This document shows positions 62,908 to 64,000 of a stretch of DNA of 64,000 nt, in pieces; the stretch's first letter is position 1, and the number at the start of each line of letters is the position of its first letter. A program made the translations under genes and the position numbers. The notes under the pieces were generated by a model. It did no database searches and was not told where the DNA came from. It saw nothing but the letters and a program-made list of their open reading frames with translations. Source of the DNA: Lachnospiraceae bacterium (GTDB taxonomy: Bacteria; Bacillota; Clostridia; Lachnospirales; Lachnospiraceae); NCBI GenBank assembly GCA_017503735.1, contig JAFVSN010000006.1, forward strand, positions 1 to 64,000, written 5' to 3'.

Positions 62908-64000
62908 ATGCCATCCGATTGTTATAAAATAACTCCCCCGCGCTGTCCGGACTCTTTTTCTGTCACGGTACCGGGTTCCAAAAGTATTACCAACCGTGCG
63001 CTGCTCCTTGCCGCCTTATCCGACGGAGCCTGCACCTTAAAAAATGCTTTATTTTCTTCCGATTCCAAAGCTCTCATTACCGCCTTACAGGAACTGGGTA
63101 TCTCCTGTACTGCCGATGAAACCTTAAAAGAAATCAACATTGTCGGTTGTAATGGCAGTCTGCCGAATCAGTCCGCAACCGTCAATGCCATGAGTGCCGG
63201 TACCGCAGCACGCTTTTTAACCGCACTTCTTGCCTTCAGCGACGGAATCTATACATTAGATGCTTCCGAACAAATGAAAAAAAGGCCCATGGCTCCCTTA
63301 ATCGATGCGTTACGTTCCCTCGGCATTTCCATCACGCCTCTCGGAGAAGAAGGACACCTTCCGTTGCGCATCGAAGGCGGACAAAAAAAGCTTACTACCA
63401 CTCCCGCACTCTCGGTTTCCATTGACCAGAGCAGCCAGTTTTTAAGCGCACTTATGATGACGGGGGTTTTGCTTCCAAAGGGACTTACGGTTACGCCTAC
63501 CGGTTCCCGTACTGCCATGTCCTATGTGCACATTACCGAACGCATGATGAAAGAATTCGGTGTCTCACCTATGCTTACTTCACAGGAAAACAAGGGTACA
63601 ACCTATCGGATTCCGGGCGATGTTTCCTATCACAGCCGGAACTATTACATCGAACCGGACCTTTCCGGTGCATGTTACTTTTATGCCGCCGCTGTTTTGC
63701 TAGGCATTTCTGTAACCGTAACCGGCGTTCATAAAGATTCCATGCAGGGCGACTTACGTTTTATACTTGCATTGGAACAATTCGGATGTACCGTTACCGA
63801 TACCCCGGAGGGCATTTGTGTAACCGGTCCGGAAACCAAGCACTATCCGGGACTTGACATTACCATGAGTGATTTTTCCGACCAAACCATGACCATGGCA
63901 GTTTTAGCTTTGTTTGCGGACTCCCCGACCCACATCCGTGGCGTTGGCCACATTCGCTCTCAGGAATGTGATCGTATGACTGCAACCATCAACGAAATCA
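62908..64000 (+). CDS. aroA: EPSP synthase (3-phosphoshikimate 1-carboxyvinyltransferase), 3' end outside window
   Basis: This shikimate-pathway enzyme joins phosphoenolpyruvate to shikimate-3-phosphate. The first 364 codons are present. It starts MPSDCYKITPP after AAAGGAG. Visible motifs are VPGSKSITNRALLLAAL (Lys and Arg for substrate binding, about residues 20-28), NAMSAGTAARFLTA (about 90), SSQFLSALMM (about 172) and DFSDQTMTMAVLALF, followed by SQECDRM close to the window edge. Only the last 60 or so residues are missing. The rest of its operon lies beyond the window. Confidence 0.97.
   Translation, partial: MPSDCYKITPPRCPDSFSVTVPGSKSITNRALLLAALSDGACTLKNALFSSDSKALITALQELGISCTADETLKEINIVGCNGSLPNQSATVNAMSAGTAARFLTALLAFSDGIYTLDASEQMKKRPMAPLIDALRSLGISITPLGEEGHLPLRIEGGQKKLTTTPALSVSIDQSSQFLSALMMTGVLLPKGLTVTPTGSRTAMSYVHITERMMKEFGVSPMLTSQENKGTTYRIPGDVSYHSRNYYIEPDLSGACYFYAAAVLLGISVTVTGVHKDSMQGDLRFILALEQFGCTVTDTPEGICVTGPETKHYPGLDITMSDFSDQTMTMAVLALFADSPTHIRGVGHIRSQECDRMTATINEI

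Overview
The window looks like a chromosome segment of a low-to-mid GC, spore-forming, anaerobic Firmicute, most likely a Lachnospiraceae-type clostridium. The signs are strong AGGAGG ribosome sites and TTGACA/TATAAT promoters, a leucine T-box, a tetrahydrofolate riboswitch with a folate ECF transporter, PduL plus acetate kinase for acetate formation, SpoIID-, YaaH- and CotJC-like spore proteins, and a xylan-degradation cluster with intracellular GH43 and GH8 enzymes. No rRNA, tRNA, CRISPR array, phage or complete insertion sequence was seen. About 55 genes are supported. Most of the first half is on the minus strand.

Layout: 1-2.3 kb holds leuS (3' end outside the window) behind a T-box. 2.3-6.4 kb has a secreted or anchored acidic protein with a tyrosine/aspartate-rich tail, a DUF5808-type membrane protein and its GntR/YtrA-type regulator. 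6.4-11.9 kb has a tandem-domain CE1-like esterase, phosphoglucomutase and PduL, with two copies of a large palindromic element. 11.9-17.9 kb has HtrA, PheA, a DUF5050 protein, folC and folT. 17.9-26.2 kb is the xylan cluster: GH10 lipoprotein, secreted GH43-CBM6, cytoplasmic GH43-CBM6 paralogue, GH43 beta-xylosidase, divergent AraC regulator and GH8 exo-oligoxylanase. 26.4-32 kb has housekeeping and small genes (yfcE-like, VOC, a putative metallopeptidase, queA, spoIID, LysM). 32-38 kb has a 1409-residue acyl-CoA dehydratase activase and a CcdA/TlpA thiol pair. 38-43 kb is an LplABC-type sugar ABC transporter with a divergent AraC regulator. 43-50.6 kb has a hicAB module, a DUF6273 lipoprotein, ung, rho, a damaged parE, rpmF with yceD, and ackA. 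50.8-64 kb has lysA, argH, a manganese-catalase/CotJC protein, a beta-propeller lipoprotein with a chagasin-like tail, spore-wall-type proteins, a phosphatase/acyltransferase pair and the start of aroA.

How the genes work together: the xylan genes make a path from surface cleavage (GH10 and secreted GH43) to cytoplasmic trimming (GH43, GH8). The cytoplasmic tandem esterase could remove acyl groups from imported oligomers. PduL and AckA together would convert acetyl-CoA to acetate with ATP gain.

The most unusual signal is a family of three large nested palindromes (6389-6709, 10969-11286, 54698-54898). Two share a 117-nt core of identical length, differing at about 14 positions by hand count. 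The stems that flank the core are unrelated in sequence between copies, yet perfectly self-complementary within each copy (27/27 and 31/31). A short hairpin with the same outer stem but no insert lies at 25031-25062. I do not recognise this family; it could be a structured RNA or a palindromic mobile element.
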